34,748 nucleotides of DNA from Myxococcota bacterium (GCA_028278345.1 JANQEL010000197.1:1-34748), one strand, 5' to 3'. Positions 1-7,439 are shown, counted from the first letter of the stretch. The notes: generated by a model not told the origin, from the letters alone. Made by a program: numbers and translations.

Positions 1-364
1 CCATCGCGCGCGCGATCTCGGGGGCCCAGCCCGCGCGGAAGTCCGAACCGAAGGCATCGTGCAGCGCGGCCGCGACGACGTTGCGCGCCTGCCCCGCGAT
101 CGGAAGCAGGCCGAGCAGGCCACCCCACGAGGCGAAGGTGAGCGCGAGGGCCGTCTGCCCCGGCCAGCCCTCGGCGCCGCCCAGCGCGACGATGGCGAGG
201 GTGCCGATCGCCTGGATGGCGAGCACGTGCAGCGGGAGCTCGGAGACCAACCACCCCGCGAAGAAGCCGAAGATCACGAGCGGCCCCGTGCGTCGCTGGG
301 CCACGTAGGCGTTGGCGGTGAGCAGGGCTCCGAAGATCGCGAGACAGAGATAGAAGGTGGGCAT
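1..364 (-). CDS. Membrane-anchored protein, possibly N-terminus of an alpha/beta hydrolase (partial)
   Basis: The reading frame opens at ATG 364 and stays open to the window edge, so only about 121 N-terminal residues are visible. A good ribosome-binding sequence GAGGGAG (380-374) lies 9 nt before the ATG. The protein begins MPTFYLCLAIFGALLTANAY and has three to four hydrophobic stretches, including a GFFAGWLVSELPLHVLA segment, followed by a more polar part ending near RAGWAPEIARAM. From memory, some membrane-anchored alpha/beta hydrolases of the esterase/lipase type have an N-terminal region like this. The catalytic part would lie outside the window, so the family call is inference. It diverges from the Nudix gene, with 73 bases between starts. 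No Ser nucleophile motif is visible. Confidence 0.55.
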   Translation of the reverse strand, partial: MPTFYLCLAIFGALLTANAYVAQRRTGPLVIFGFFAGWLVSELPLHVLAIQAIGTLAIVALGGAEGWPGQTALALTFASWGGLLGLLPIAGQARNVVAAALHDAFGSDFRAGWAPEIARAM

Positions 365-437
365 GACGATGGACTCCCTCGTGCGGCCGCGCGCACGACG
401 CGTGCACCGCGGCGGACCACTGTAGCCACCCCTCGCT

Positions 438-1130
438 ATGCTGGCCGACTTGGACGACTCCCAGCACGACAACGCGAGCGAAATCGAGAGCGACTTCGAA
501 CCCCCCGCCCTGCGCGTCGACCTCGAGCTTCTCGAAGCCCACTTCGCGAGCCCGCGCGGCCGAAGCCCGGAGCCGATTCGCAACTACCACCGCGAGCGGC
601 CCGTCCCCGACGAGGTGCGAAGGAACGCCACACCGGCCTCGGTGTTGCTGCCGATCGTGCAGCGCGCGTCGGGCCTCGCCGTGCTGGTGACGAAACGGCA
701 CCCCGACATCTCCTACCCCGGGCACGTGTGTTATCCGGGCGGTCGCGCGGACGAGAACGATCCGGACGCCGAAGCGACGGCCCTGCGCGAGGCCCACGAG
801 GAGATCGGCCTCGACCCGATGCGGGTGCGCATTCTCGGACGCCTCGGCGTCTATCACACGCAGTCGGGCTATCGCATCACGCCGGTCGTCGGGTTGGTGC
901 GTCCGCCCTTCTCCCTCACACCGGCGCCGCGGGAGGTGAGCGAGATCCACGAGCTGCCCTTCGATGCACTGACGCGCCCCTCCGGCTACCGGGTCTGGCG
1001 CAGGGATCCCGTGCGCGGCGAGTCGTTCTTCGCCTTCGAGCATCGCGAGGTGCGCATCACCGGTCCCACGGTGTGCATGACCATGGGCTTCTACGAAGCT
1101 CTGGCCGAAACGTCGCGCGGCCGCAGCTGA
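438..1130 (+). CDS. Nudix hydrolase, CoA pyrophosphatase type (NudL-like)
   Basis: A 230-residue cytosolic Nudix protein. Residues about 70-130 carry the signature: LVTKR, then YPGGRADENDPDAEATALRE (from about residue 99) followed by AHEEIGLD. R117-E118 and E121-E122 are the metal-binding core. The spacing between the GG and the REAxEE motif is longer than in the generic Nudix box, as in the CoA-pyrophosphatase (UPF0035/NudL) subgroup. Members cleave CoA and acyl-CoA to 3',5'-ADP and 4'-phosphopantetheine derivatives using Mg or Mn. The substrate here is inferred from the subgroup. The first 60 residues are acidic and unconserved-looking. The ATG at 438 has no Shine-Dalgarno sequence; TAGCCA at 423-428 might be a close -10 element, so translation may be leaderless. 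It stands alone between a divergent gene and the copper operon. Confidence 0.85.
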   Translation: MLADLDDSQHDNASEIESDFEPPALRVDLELLEAHFASPRGRSPEPIRNYHRERPVPDEVRRNATPASVLLPIVQRASGLAVLVTKRHPDISYPGHVCYPGGRADENDPDAEATALREAHEEIGLDPMRVRILGRLGVYHTQSGYRITPVVGLVRPPFSLTPAPREVSEIHELPFDALTRPSGYRVWRRDPVRGESFFAFEHREVRITGPTVCMTMGFYEALAETSRGRS

Positions 1131-1177
1131 AACGCGCCTGGCCGCCGCGGGATCTCACCACTTCAGGATTCTCCGCC

Positions 1178-1206
1178 TTGACCGATACCCCATAGGGGTA
1201 TACGGT
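1178..1206 (+). promoter_or_regulatory. Putative promoter of the csoR-permease operon
   Basis: TTGACC at 1178-1183 is a good -35 element. Possible -10 hexamers are TATACG (1199-1204, 15-base spacer) or TACGGT (1201-1206, 17-base spacer). The space between them is occupied by the first CsoR-type inverted repeat, so repressor binding would block RNA polymerase. The -10 choice is uncertain. Confidence 0.55.
1184..1202. promoter_or_regulatory. CsoR-type operator 1
   Basis: Inverted repeat ATACCCC (1185-1191), spacer ATA, GGGGTAT (1195-1201). Known CsoR operators of Bacillus and Mycobacterium have the same layout of a TACCC/GGGTA dyad with a G/C-rich centre. It lies inside the probable core promoter, 58 bases upstream of the csoR start. 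Confidence 0.8.
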
Positions 1207-1208
1207 TG

Positions 1209-1229
1209 GGATACCCACCGGGGGTATCC
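1209..1229. promoter_or_regulatory. CsoR-type operator 2
   Basis: Inverted repeat with perfect 8-base arms: GGATACCC (1209-1216), spacer ACCGG, GGGTATCC (1222-1229). Its centre is 26 bases from the centre of operator 1, about 2.5 helical turns. It lies between the promoter and the csoR ribosome-binding site. Confidence 0.8.
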
Positions 1230-1259
1230 AGAAGAACCGCCAGGCAGGAGACCGACACC

Positions 1260-1562
1260 GTGCAGCACGACCACCGCGACCCCGAGATCAAGAAGAAGCT
1301 GCTGGCCCGCCTGCGACGGGTCGAAGGCCAGGTCGGCGCGATCCGGCGCATGGTCGAAGCGGATCAGTACTGCGTCGACATCCTCTTGCAGATCTCGGCG
1401 GTACAGGGTGCCCTGGGCAAGACGGGCAAGCTCCTGCTCGGCACCCACGTCGAAACCTGCGTCGCCTCGGCCCTCGAGAGCGGCTCGAAGAAGGAACGCG
1501 AGAAGTCGATCGACGAGCTGCTCGAGGTCTTCTCGAAATACGGTGGGCTGGGAGGTCGTTAG
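1260..1562 (+). CDS. csoR: CsoR-family copper(I)-sensing repressor
   Basis: A 100-residue, all-helical repressor of the CsoR/RcnR/FrmR family (DUF156). GTG 1260 is the likely start because AGGAG (1246-1250) sits 9 nt upstream; the longer frame from 1206 would run through operator 2. The body contains the family segment LLARLRRVEGQVGAIRRMVE. Metal ligands are visible as C38, H63 and C67 (C-x24-H-x3-C), the Cu(I) fingerprint of CsoR rather than the H-C-H-H pattern of RcnR or the persulfide-sensing pair of CstR. In the family, apo-protein binds the operator and Cu(I) releases it. Two matching operators lie directly upstream, so autoregulation and control of the next gene are very likely. The stop codon is 2 bases before the permease start. 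Confidence 0.93.
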   Translation: MQHDHRDPEIKKKLLARLRRVEGQVGAIRRMVEADQYCVDILLQISAVQGALGKTGKLLLGTHVETCVASALESGSKKEREKSIDELLEVFSKYGGLGGR

Positions 1563-1564
1563 CC

Positions 1565-2773
1565 ATGATCGATGCCTTCACCGCCGCGACGATCGACGTG
1601 ATGCTCGAACTCTCCCCCTGGTTCCTGCTCGGCATGGGGGTTTCGGGTTTGCTGCACGTGGTGCTTCCACGCGACTTCGTGGGTCGCCAACTCACCGGCC
1701 GCGGAGGCGTGCTCAAGGCGGTGGTCTTCGGCATCCCCCTCCCCCTGTGTTCGTGCGGGGTGATCCCCGCCGGCCTCGGCTTGAAGCGCGACGGCGCGAG
1801 CAACGGCGCATCGCTCGGCTTCCTGATCAGCACGCCGCAGACCGGGGTGGATTCGATCCTGGTGAGCGCCTCCTTCCTGGGATGGCCGTTCGCCCTGTTC
1901 AAGGTCGCGGCGGCGGGCGTCACCGGAGTGATCGGTGGCTGGCTCGCCGATCGCGTACCCGACGACCCGAGCACTTCGCGCGACCTCGGCACCGCGAGTG
2001 CGGCGGATGAAACGCGAGGCCCACGCGCCTTCTTCACCCATGCCCACGACCTGCTCGCCAGCATCTGGCGTTGGCTCGTCTTCGGCGTGTTGGTGAGTGC
2101 TGCGATCACCGTCTTCGTGCCGGTTGGCTCGCTTTCGGTCTTCGCCGACCTCGGCGCCTTCGGTGCGGGCTTCGCGGTGCTGCTCGTCTCGCTCCCGATG
2201 TACGTCTGCGCGACCGCCTCGGTTCCCATCGCGGCGGCCCTGGTCGAAAGCGGGATGCCAGTCGGGGCGGCCCTGGTCTTCCTGATGGCGGGCCCCGCCA
2301 CCAACATGGCCACCATGGGCGCGATCTTCCGCGGCTTCGGTGGGCGACACCTCGCGATCTATCTCGCGGTGTTGATCGTCGGCAGCATCGGCTTCGGCGC
2401 GCTGTTCGACAGCCTGATCGCAACGGGGGGTGGCGGCGGACACGTGCACGGCGAGCACGCCGCTCCCTGGTGGGCGATCGCCTCGGCGGTGGTGCTCAGC
2501 GCGATGCTCGCCCAGCTCGCCCTGCGCGACGTGCACGCCTGGTGGCGCGCGAAGACCCTCGAAGCTGGGAGCGACGAGATCGAGGTGAACGTCGAAGGCA
2601 TGACGTGCGTCGGCTGCACCCGAAAGGTCGAAACCGCGCTGCTCGACGTCGAAGGCGTGATGGCGGCCGAAGTGACGCGCAACCCCGATCGGGCCATCGT
2701 GCGCGGCAATGCAGCGATGGATGCGATCCGCGCCGCGATCGAGGCCGCGGGCTATCGCGTCGCGACCTCCTGA
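1565..2773 (+). CDS. SO_0444-family Cu/Zn efflux permease with C-terminal HMA domain
   Basis: A 402-residue inner-membrane protein with GGAGG (1551-1555) 9 nt before ATG 1565. Residues 1-320 form a DUF318/ArsP_1-type permease of about eight membrane segments in two halves. The conserved PLCSCGVIPAG motif has C62 and C64, and later motifs include STPQTG, YVCATASVP and MAGPATNMATMG. The family exports soft metals. After a flexible Gly/His stretch (GGGGGHVHGEHAA) and one more hydrophobic segment comes a heavy-metal-associated domain (about 338-402) with GMTCVGC (C348, C351), which binds Cu(I). It is co-transcribed with csoR, which supports copper as the substrate. The HMA domain probably delivers or senses Cu(I) on the cytoplasmic side; that is inference. 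Confidence 0.88.
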   Translation: MIDAFTAATIDVMLELSPWFLLGMGVSGLLHVVLPRDFVGRQLTGRGGVLKAVVFGIPLPLCSCGVIPAGLGLKRDGASNGASLGFLISTPQTGVDSILVSASFLGWPFALFKVAAAGVTGVIGGWLADRVPDDPSTSRDLGTASAADETRGPRAFFTHAHDLLASIWRWLVFGVLVSAAITVFVPVGSLSVFADLGAFGAGFAVLLVSLPMYVCATASVPIAAALVESGMPVGAALVFLMAGPATNMATMGAIFRGFGGRHLAIYLAVLIVGSIGFGALFDSLIATGGGGGHVHGEHAAPWWAIASAVVLSAMLAQLALRDVHAWWRAKTLEAGSDEIEVNVEGMTCVGCTRKVETALLDVEGVMAAEVTRNPDRAIVRGNAAMDAIRAAIEAAGYRVATS

Positions 2774-2847
2774 TTCGACCCGCTACCCTGCGGCCCCTCG
2801 CACATCGGACGCCCGTGTTCGATGCCATGCGACAGCGGAGGGGAACG

Positions 2848-4965
2848 TTGCGGGATCATCATCGGCTCGGGCGGAGCGCCGCGATCGTCGCGCTTTCGAT
2901 CGCGACGATCTGCGCGAGCCCCTACGCGTTCGCCGCAACGAACGAACAACCCCCGGCCGATGTCGACTGGCCCCTCCACGGCCTCACCGCCCACGAAGAT
3001 CGCCACAGCCCCCTCGACCAGATCGACCGGGAGAACGTCGAGCGCCTCGGTCTCGCCTGGTCGTTCGCGACCGGGAGCCGTCGCGGTCAGGAAGCAACTC
3101 CACTGGTGGTCGATGGCGTGCTCTACGCCACCTCGACCTGGAGCCGGGTCTTCGCCCTCGACGCGAAGACCGGGCGCGAACTCTGGCGCTACGACCCCAA
3201 GGTGCCGCGCGACGTCGGACGCAAGGCGTGTTGTGATGTCGTGAACCGGGGAGTGGCCCATCGCGAGGGTCGCATCTACGTCGGCAGTCTCGACGGTCGG
3301 CTGATCGCTCTCGACGCGAAGACGGGAAGCGAACTCTGGCGGGTGCAGACGGTTCCCAAGGGCGGCGACTACACGATCACCGGGGCGCCGCGCGTGGTGG
3401 GTGAGCTCATCGTGATCGGCAACGGCGGGGGCGAGTTCGGTGTACGCGGTTACATCACGGCGTACGACGCCGAGAGCGGGGAAGAACGCTGGCGCTTCTA
3501 CACCGTACCCGCGGCCCCCGGCCAACCCTACGAGCATCCCGAACTCGAAATGGCGGCGAAGACCTGGTCGAAGCAGAGCGATTGGGCTTCGGGGCTGGGC
3601 GGCACGGCGTGGGATTCGATGGCCCACGACCCGGAACTCGACCTGCTGTACGTGGGCGTGGGCAATTCATCCCCCTACAACCGCGAAGTACGCAGCCCCG
3701 GCGGCGGCGACAACCTCTTTCTCACGAGCATTCTGGCCCTGCGTCCAGAGACGGGCCGACTCGTCTGGCACTACCAGACGACCCCCGCCGAAAACTGGGA
3801 CTACACCGCCACCCAGCACATGATCCTCGCCGAGCTCGAAATCGAGGGGCGCAAGCGCAAGGTGCTGATGCAGGCGCCCAAGAACGGCTTCTTCTACGTG
3901 CTCGATCGCGCGACGGGTGAGCTGATCTCCGCGGAGAAGATCGCGCCGATCAACTGGGCGAGTCACGTCGATCTCGAAACCGGGCGCCCGGTGGAAACCG
4001 GCGTAGGCGACTGGAACGACGAAGTGAGGTACGTGATGCCGGGTGTGCCCGGTGCGCACAACTGGCATCCGATGTCCTTCCATCCGGAAACGGGACTCGT
4101 CTATGTCCCGACGCTCTCGAACGTCTGGCCCTTTCATGCCGACGAGGATTACGCCTACGTGCCCGGCGTGATGAATACGGGCGAAGATTGGCCCGGATTC
4201 CACGACGCGCTGCGCTGGATCATCCCTTTCTGCAACCCCGCGCATCTCACCGCGTGGGATCCCGTCGAACAGAAGCTCGCCTGGAAGGTCGAACACGATC
4301 ATCCGGTGAACGGCGGCATCCTCTCGACCGCTGGCGGGCTCGTCTTCCAGGGCAACGGGGCCGGCTTCTTCGCCGCCTACGACGCCGCGACGGGGGAAAG
4401 GTTGTGGAGGATCGAAACCGGTACCGGCGTGATGGCGCCCCCCGTGACCTACCAGATCGACGGCGTGCAATACATCGCCGTGCTCGCGGGCATCGGCGGT
4501 TCGCCGGCCATCAACTTCGCGAACTACACCAACGACAACGCGGGGCGCATCTACGCCTTTCGCCTCGACGGAAAGGACCGCATGCCAGCGAGTGGCCCGG
4601 CCCCGGGTGGCGTGGTGAGTGCGAAGCCCCGTCCGCTCGATGCCGAAGAGGTCGATCGCGGGCGCGCGCTCTACGCATCCCATTGCAGTCGTTGCCACGG
4701 ACAGTGGGCACGCAGCACGGGCTGGCTTCCGGATCTGCGCTACTCGAGCCAGGCCGTCCACGAGAATTGGGAATCGATCGTGATCGGCGGGACCTACTCG
4801 GGCAAGGGCATGGCGAGTTTCGCCGACCGCTTGAATGCAGAAGATGCGCGCGCGATCCAGAGCTTCGTGATCGAGCGGGCGCTCGCGGTCGACTCGATCG
4901 CCGAACGCGTGCAGGCCTGGGCGGTCGACAACCTCTGCCTGCCCACGACCTGGGTGGCCGACTGA
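2848..4965 (+). CDS. PQQ-dependent quinohemoprotein dehydrogenase (alcohol dehydrogenase type II-like)
   Basis: About 705 residues. A signal peptide (…AAIVALSIATICASPYAFA) sends it to the periplasm. An eight-bladed propeller follows, with repeated Ala-Leu-Asp-Ala-Lys-Thr-Gly-x-Glu-Leu-Trp motifs. Vicinal cysteines C128-C129 are the PQQ-stacking disulfide of the methanol/ethanol dehydrogenase family, and D318 in NWDYTATQ matches the catalytic Asp. The residue two positions on is T320, not Asp, which suggests calcium rather than lanthanide use. The C-terminal 100 residues form a cytochrome c domain with C613-SR-C616-H617. The enzyme should oxidise an alcohol or similar substrate and pass electrons to heme; the substrate is unknown. 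TTG 2848 is preferred because GGAGG (2837-2841) sits 6 nt upstream; ATG 2827 is in frame but lacks a ribosome-binding site. No PQQ synthesis genes are nearby. Confidence 0.88.
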   Translation: MRDHHRLGRSAAIVALSIATICASPYAFAATNEQPPADVDWPLHGLTAHEDRHSPLDQIDRENVERLGLAWSFATGSRRGQEATPLVVDGVLYATSTWSRVFALDAKTGRELWRYDPKVPRDVGRKACCDVVNRGVAHREGRIYVGSLDGRLIALDAKTGSELWRVQTVPKGGDYTITGAPRVVGELIVIGNGGGEFGVRGYITAYDAESGEERWRFYTVPAAPGQPYEHPELEMAAKTWSKQSDWASGLGGTAWDSMAHDPELDLLYVGVGNSSPYNREVRSPGGGDNLFLTSILALRPETGRLVWHYQTTPAENWDYTATQHMILAELEIEGRKRKVLMQAPKNGFFYVLDRATGELISAEKIAPINWASHVDLETGRPVETGVGDWNDEVRYVMPGVPGAHNWHPMSFHPETGLVYVPTLSNVWPFHADEDYAYVPGVMNTGEDWPGFHDALRWIIPFCNPAHLTAWDPVEQKLAWKVEHDHPVNGGILSTAGGLVFQGNGAGFFAAYDAATGERLWRIETGTGVMAPPVTYQIDGVQYIAVLAGIGGSPAINFANYTNDNAGRIYAFRLDGKDRMPASGPAPGGVVSAKPRPLDAEEVDRGRALYASHCSRCHGQWARSTGWLPDLRYSSQAVHENWESIVIGGTYSGKGMASFADRLNAEDARAIQSFVIERALAVDSIAERVQAWAVDNLCLPTTWVAD

Positions 4966-6156
4966 GTGTCGGCGATGGTCCGACAGAGCCGGGCCTCCGG
5001 GGGCGATGGGGCAGCGCCCTACTTCTACACCGCACCCGCGGCCGTCGCGTGCGCGGGCATCACCCTGCTGTTGCACGGCGAACTCGCGCTGCTCGATAGC
5101 TGGTCGCCCATCACCATGGGGTTCACCCACTTCGCCACACTGGGCTTCGTGTCGATGACGGGGATGGGGGCCTTCTATCGAACGGCTCCGATGTTGCTCG
5201 ACCGACCGCAGCCGGGCCGCGCACTCGCGCTGGCGGGTTGGCTCGGCTTCGCGATCGGAGCTGCATCGCTCTGCATTGGCCTCGCCGGGGTGTCGGTGAC
5301 GCCGGTGTTCGTCGCGATCGGCGCCCTCTTTCCTGCGCTGCTGGCCTTCTTCTGGCCTGCGACCCGCTTGCTTCGCGGAACGACGGAGCCCGCGCCCGGC
5401 GGAGCCTGGCGACTTGCGGTGTACGCGTTTCTCACGGTTGCGGCCCTCGGCATCTGGGTCGCGCACGGGCACGGTGGCATGAAGTTCCCCGGTCCCCGCG
5501 CGTTGTGGATCCAACTGCACCTTTCGATCGCGCTCTTCGGTTGGGTCGGGGGCATGGCGGTCGCGGGGCTCGGTGTGCGTGTGCGAGACGTCGGTGGTAC
5601 GCCCAATCCACTGCCTCGGCTCTGGTCGCAACTCGCCACCCTGGGCATCGTGCTCTGCGTGGTCGTGCTGGCCGTCGACTACGCAGGTGGCCTCGAGGTC
5701 GAACCGGCGACGGCGCGCGCCGTCGGACTGTTGGCCGCGAGTCCCGTGATCGTGGCGACGGCACTCTGGTCGACACGTTGGGCGTTCGCCGAACTCGCAG
5801 GGCCGAACGACCATCCGCTCGCTCGAGACGAAGCCCTGCTCTGGCGCGCGGCGTTCGCGTTCGGCCCCATCACCCTCGCGGCCGCGGCACTCGCGATCCT
5901 GCAGGACGACGCCGCTTCACGCGTGCTCTTCGGTTGGATCGCGATCTGGGGCTGGGCGGGGCTCGTCGCGCACGCGCTATTGCGATCCCTCGCACCTCCA
6001 CGTCTGGGGGCGCAGGTCACCCTGGGGCTACACCTCGCAACCCTGGCGGTCGGCCTGCTCGCGACGGCGACGCGCAACGGTGAACTCGCTCTGTTCGCGG
6101 GCGCGGCACTGATCGCCTTCGCGCTGACGCTGATCCCGCGACCGCAACGCGCCTGA
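4966..6156 (+). CDS. Polytopic membrane protein, possibly heme-copper-oxidase/NnrS-like
   Basis: A 396-residue hydrophobic protein with roughly eleven to twelve membrane segments and no signal peptide. GTG 4966 directly abuts the TGA of the PQQ dehydrogenase; ATG 4975 is an alternative, and neither has a clear ribosome-binding site. The segment MGFTHFATLGFVSMTGMGAF and the later LHLSIALFGWVGGMAVAG resemble the His-bearing helices (H..LG...M.GA, LH..LA..GW) of CcoN-like and NnrS-like proteins. Further histidines occur in VAHGHGGMKF, VAHALL and LGLHLATL. The resemblance is from memory and short motifs only. The tight linkage suggests it works with the quinohemoprotein, perhaps as a heme-binding electron acceptor or anchor, but no function is established. 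Confidence 0.8.
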   Translation: MSAMVRQSRASGGDGAAPYFYTAPAAVACAGITLLLHGELALLDSWSPITMGFTHFATLGFVSMTGMGAFYRTAPMLLDRPQPGRALALAGWLGFAIGAASLCIGLAGVSVTPVFVAIGALFPALLAFFWPATRLLRGTTEPAPGGAWRLAVYAFLTVAALGIWVAHGHGGMKFPGPRALWIQLHLSIALFGWVGGMAVAGLGVRVRDVGGTPNPLPRLWSQLATLGIVLCVVVLAVDYAGGLEVEPATARAVGLLAASPVIVATALWSTRWAFAELAGPNDHPLARDEALLWRAAFAFGPITLAAAALAILQDDAASRVLFGWIAIWGWAGLVAHALLRSLAPPRLGAQVTLGLHLATLAVGLLATATRNGELALFAGAALIAFALTLIPRPQRA

Positions 6157-6169
6157 AGACGCGCCGCGC

Positions 6170-6448
6170 TCAGGACCCGCGCTGCAACTCCGCCTGGGAG
6201 GCCACGCGCGAGCGCGCGACCACTGCGGCGATGCGCTCGAGGGAGGCGGCGAGGAAGGGACGCGCGCGCCCGTTCTCTCCGTCGATCGCGACGTAGTAGC
6301 CGAGGGGGAGTTGATCTCCCTCGGCCGGCCCCGAAGCCTCGAGGATCGTGCCGCGGCAACCCGTGTAGGCGCTATCCGCTTCGATCACGCGGACGCGGTC
6401 GCCCGCCGAGAAACCCGCTCCTGCGCTGCCCTTGCCTGCGTCCACCAA
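6170..6448 (-). CDS. Small SH3/KOW-like protein of unknown function
   Basis: A 92-residue protein started at TTG 6448, chosen because AAGGAG (6461-6456) lies 7 nt upstream; GTG 6445 is next to it. A longer frame to 6562 exists but its extra part is Arg-rich and looks non-coding. Residues about 14-70 read GDRVRVIEADSAYTGCRGTI, then PLGYYVAIDG and ARPFLAASLERI, the pattern of an SH3-like or KOW-type small beta-barrel (compare the DRVRV..G...G..G.I core). The C-terminus is a short basic helix. It is convergent with the preceding membrane gene, 13 bases apart, and divergent from the ACT-domain regulator. I do not recognise the family. Confidence 0.6.
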   Translation of the reverse strand: MVDAGKGSAGAGFSAGDRVRVIEADSAYTGCRGTILEASGPAEGDQLPLGYYVAIDGENGRARPFLAASLERIAAVVARSRVASQAELQRGS

Positions 6449-6535
6449 CGATCGACTCCTTGCGGCCCTCGCCACGCGAGCGGCAGAGGATTCCACAATG
6501 CGTCGCAGTCGGCGAACGCGCGCTTCGCACTGCGG

Positions 6536-6541
6536 TACGCT
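6536..6541 (+). promoter_or_regulatory. Possible -10 element of the ACT-domain gene
   Basis: TACGCT (TAnnnT class), 32 bases upstream of the GTG start. No convincing -35 hexamer was found at the expected distance. Confidence 0.3.
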
Positions 6542-6573
6542 CCCCCCGCGCCCCACCTTCAAGCGAGGACCGT

Positions 6574-7107
6574 GTGTCGGATACCCGATTCGTCATGACC
6601 CTGCTCGGCAAGGATCAACCCGGCATCGTCGAAGCCGTCTCTCGCGTGGTCGCCGAGCACGGGGGCAACTGGGAAGAGAGCAACATGGCCCGGCTCTCGG
6701 GGCGCTTCGCGGGGTTCATCCGGATCCGTGTCGCGAGCGATGCGGCCGCGGCCCTCGAAGCGGATCTGCTCGCCCTCTCCCGCTCCGATCTGGAGCTGCA
6801 ACTCGACCGCATCGAGAAGGACGATCCGCAATCGACCACCACCCCGGCCCGCCTCGAACTCGTGGGCGGCGATCGGCCGGGCATCCTGCGCGAGATCACC
6901 GCGGCCCTCGCGGGCGCCGGCGTGAACGTCGCCCGCCTCGAAACCGACTGTCGCCCGGCACCGATGTCCGGCGAACGTCTCTTCCACGTCGACGCCGACC
7001 TGCTCTTCCCGGCCGGCCTCGCCTTCGACGAATTGCGAGAACGCCTCGAGCAGATCGGCCACGACATGATGGTCGAGATCGATCTCGCCGAAACGGACGA
7101 GGCCTGA
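6574..7107 (+). CDS. Double ACT-domain protein, GcvR-like regulator
   Basis: A 177-residue cytosolic protein of two tandem ACT domains. The first (about residues 4-80) begins RFVMTLLGKDQPGIVEAVSR and contains GGNWEESNMARLSGRFAGFI. The second (about 90-172) begins ARLELVGGDRPGILREIT and contains AGAGVNVARLETDC. Both have the D-x-PGI ligand-binding turn. This arrangement and length match the glycine-cleavage-system repressor GcvR and related ACT regulators, which bind amino acids and act through protein partners rather than DNA. No gcvA or glycine-cleavage genes are in the window, so the target is unknown. GTG 6574 is chosen because GAGGA lies at 6564-6568; the longer frame from 6460 overlaps the divergent small gene. 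Confidence 0.82.
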   Translation: MSDTRFVMTLLGKDQPGIVEAVSRVVAEHGGNWEESNMARLSGRFAGFIRIRVASDAAAALEADLLALSRSDLELQLDRIEKDDPQSTTTPARLELVGGDRPGILREITAALAGAGVNVARLETDCRPAPMSGERLFHVDADLLFPAGLAFDELRERLEQIGHDMMVEIDLAETDEA

Positions 7108-7185
7108 AGGCGTTCCCGAAAGCGATCGTGGATGTGACGGGCGTACTTGAGCCGGGCGCGCGTTCTGTCGAACCGAGCGGGCGAG

Positions 7186-7407
7186 ATGGCGTCCTCTGGC
7201 AAACCGGATTGCATGCTCTGCCGACACTTCTTCATCACGTGGCTCGGCGATTTCCCGCGCGGTTGTCGCGCGTACGGCTTTCGCGGGCCCGACCTTCCAT
7301 CGACGGTGGTGCTGCGTGAATCGGGTCTGCCATGCCAGCTATTCGAGCCGCGCCCGAGACGGGGCGGCAAGCCGTCCAAGGAGGGCGAAGGTCGGCTCGT
7401 CCACTGA
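7186..7407 (+). CDS. Four-cysteine mini-protein, conserved hypothetical
   Basis: A 73-residue protein from ATG 7186 (an in-frame TTG at 7147 would add 13 Arg/Ser-rich residues). Four cysteines are spaced C9-x2-C12-x14-C27-x22-C50 in a pattern reading PDCMLCRHFFITWLGDFPRG, then CRAYGFR, and later SGLPCQLFEP. This looks like a small zinc- or iron-binding knuckle. I recall similar short proteins with CxxCRxFxxTWDxxFPxGCRAxGF and a final C-x-x-FEP in many proteobacteria, without an established function. The C-terminal tail is basic and variable. No ribosome-binding site is obvious. Confidence 0.65.
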   Translation: MASSGKPDCMLCRHFFITWLGDFPRGCRAYGFRGPDLPSTVVLRESGLPCQLFEPRPRRGGKPSKEGEGRLVH

Positions 7408-7439
7408 AGGGCGGCGTCGGTCGGCCCCGACAACTCGGT

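Noticed and set aside
59..1195. Long plus-strand open frame across the Nudix gene
   Set aside because: It is Arg/Pro/Gly-rich without motifs, is antisense to the partial membrane gene and overlaps the Nudix gene in another frame. It is an artefact of G+C-rich codons.
2071..2847. Upstream extension of the PQQ dehydrogenase frame
   Set aside because: The extension overlaps the permease/HMA gene in another frame and is Arg-rich. The signal peptide and GGAGG site place the real start at about 2848.
3667..5814. 715-codon minus-strand open frame
   Set aside because: It runs antisense to the PQQ dehydrogenase and its membrane partner, both strongly recognisable. Composition is His/Arg/Asp-rich with no domain.
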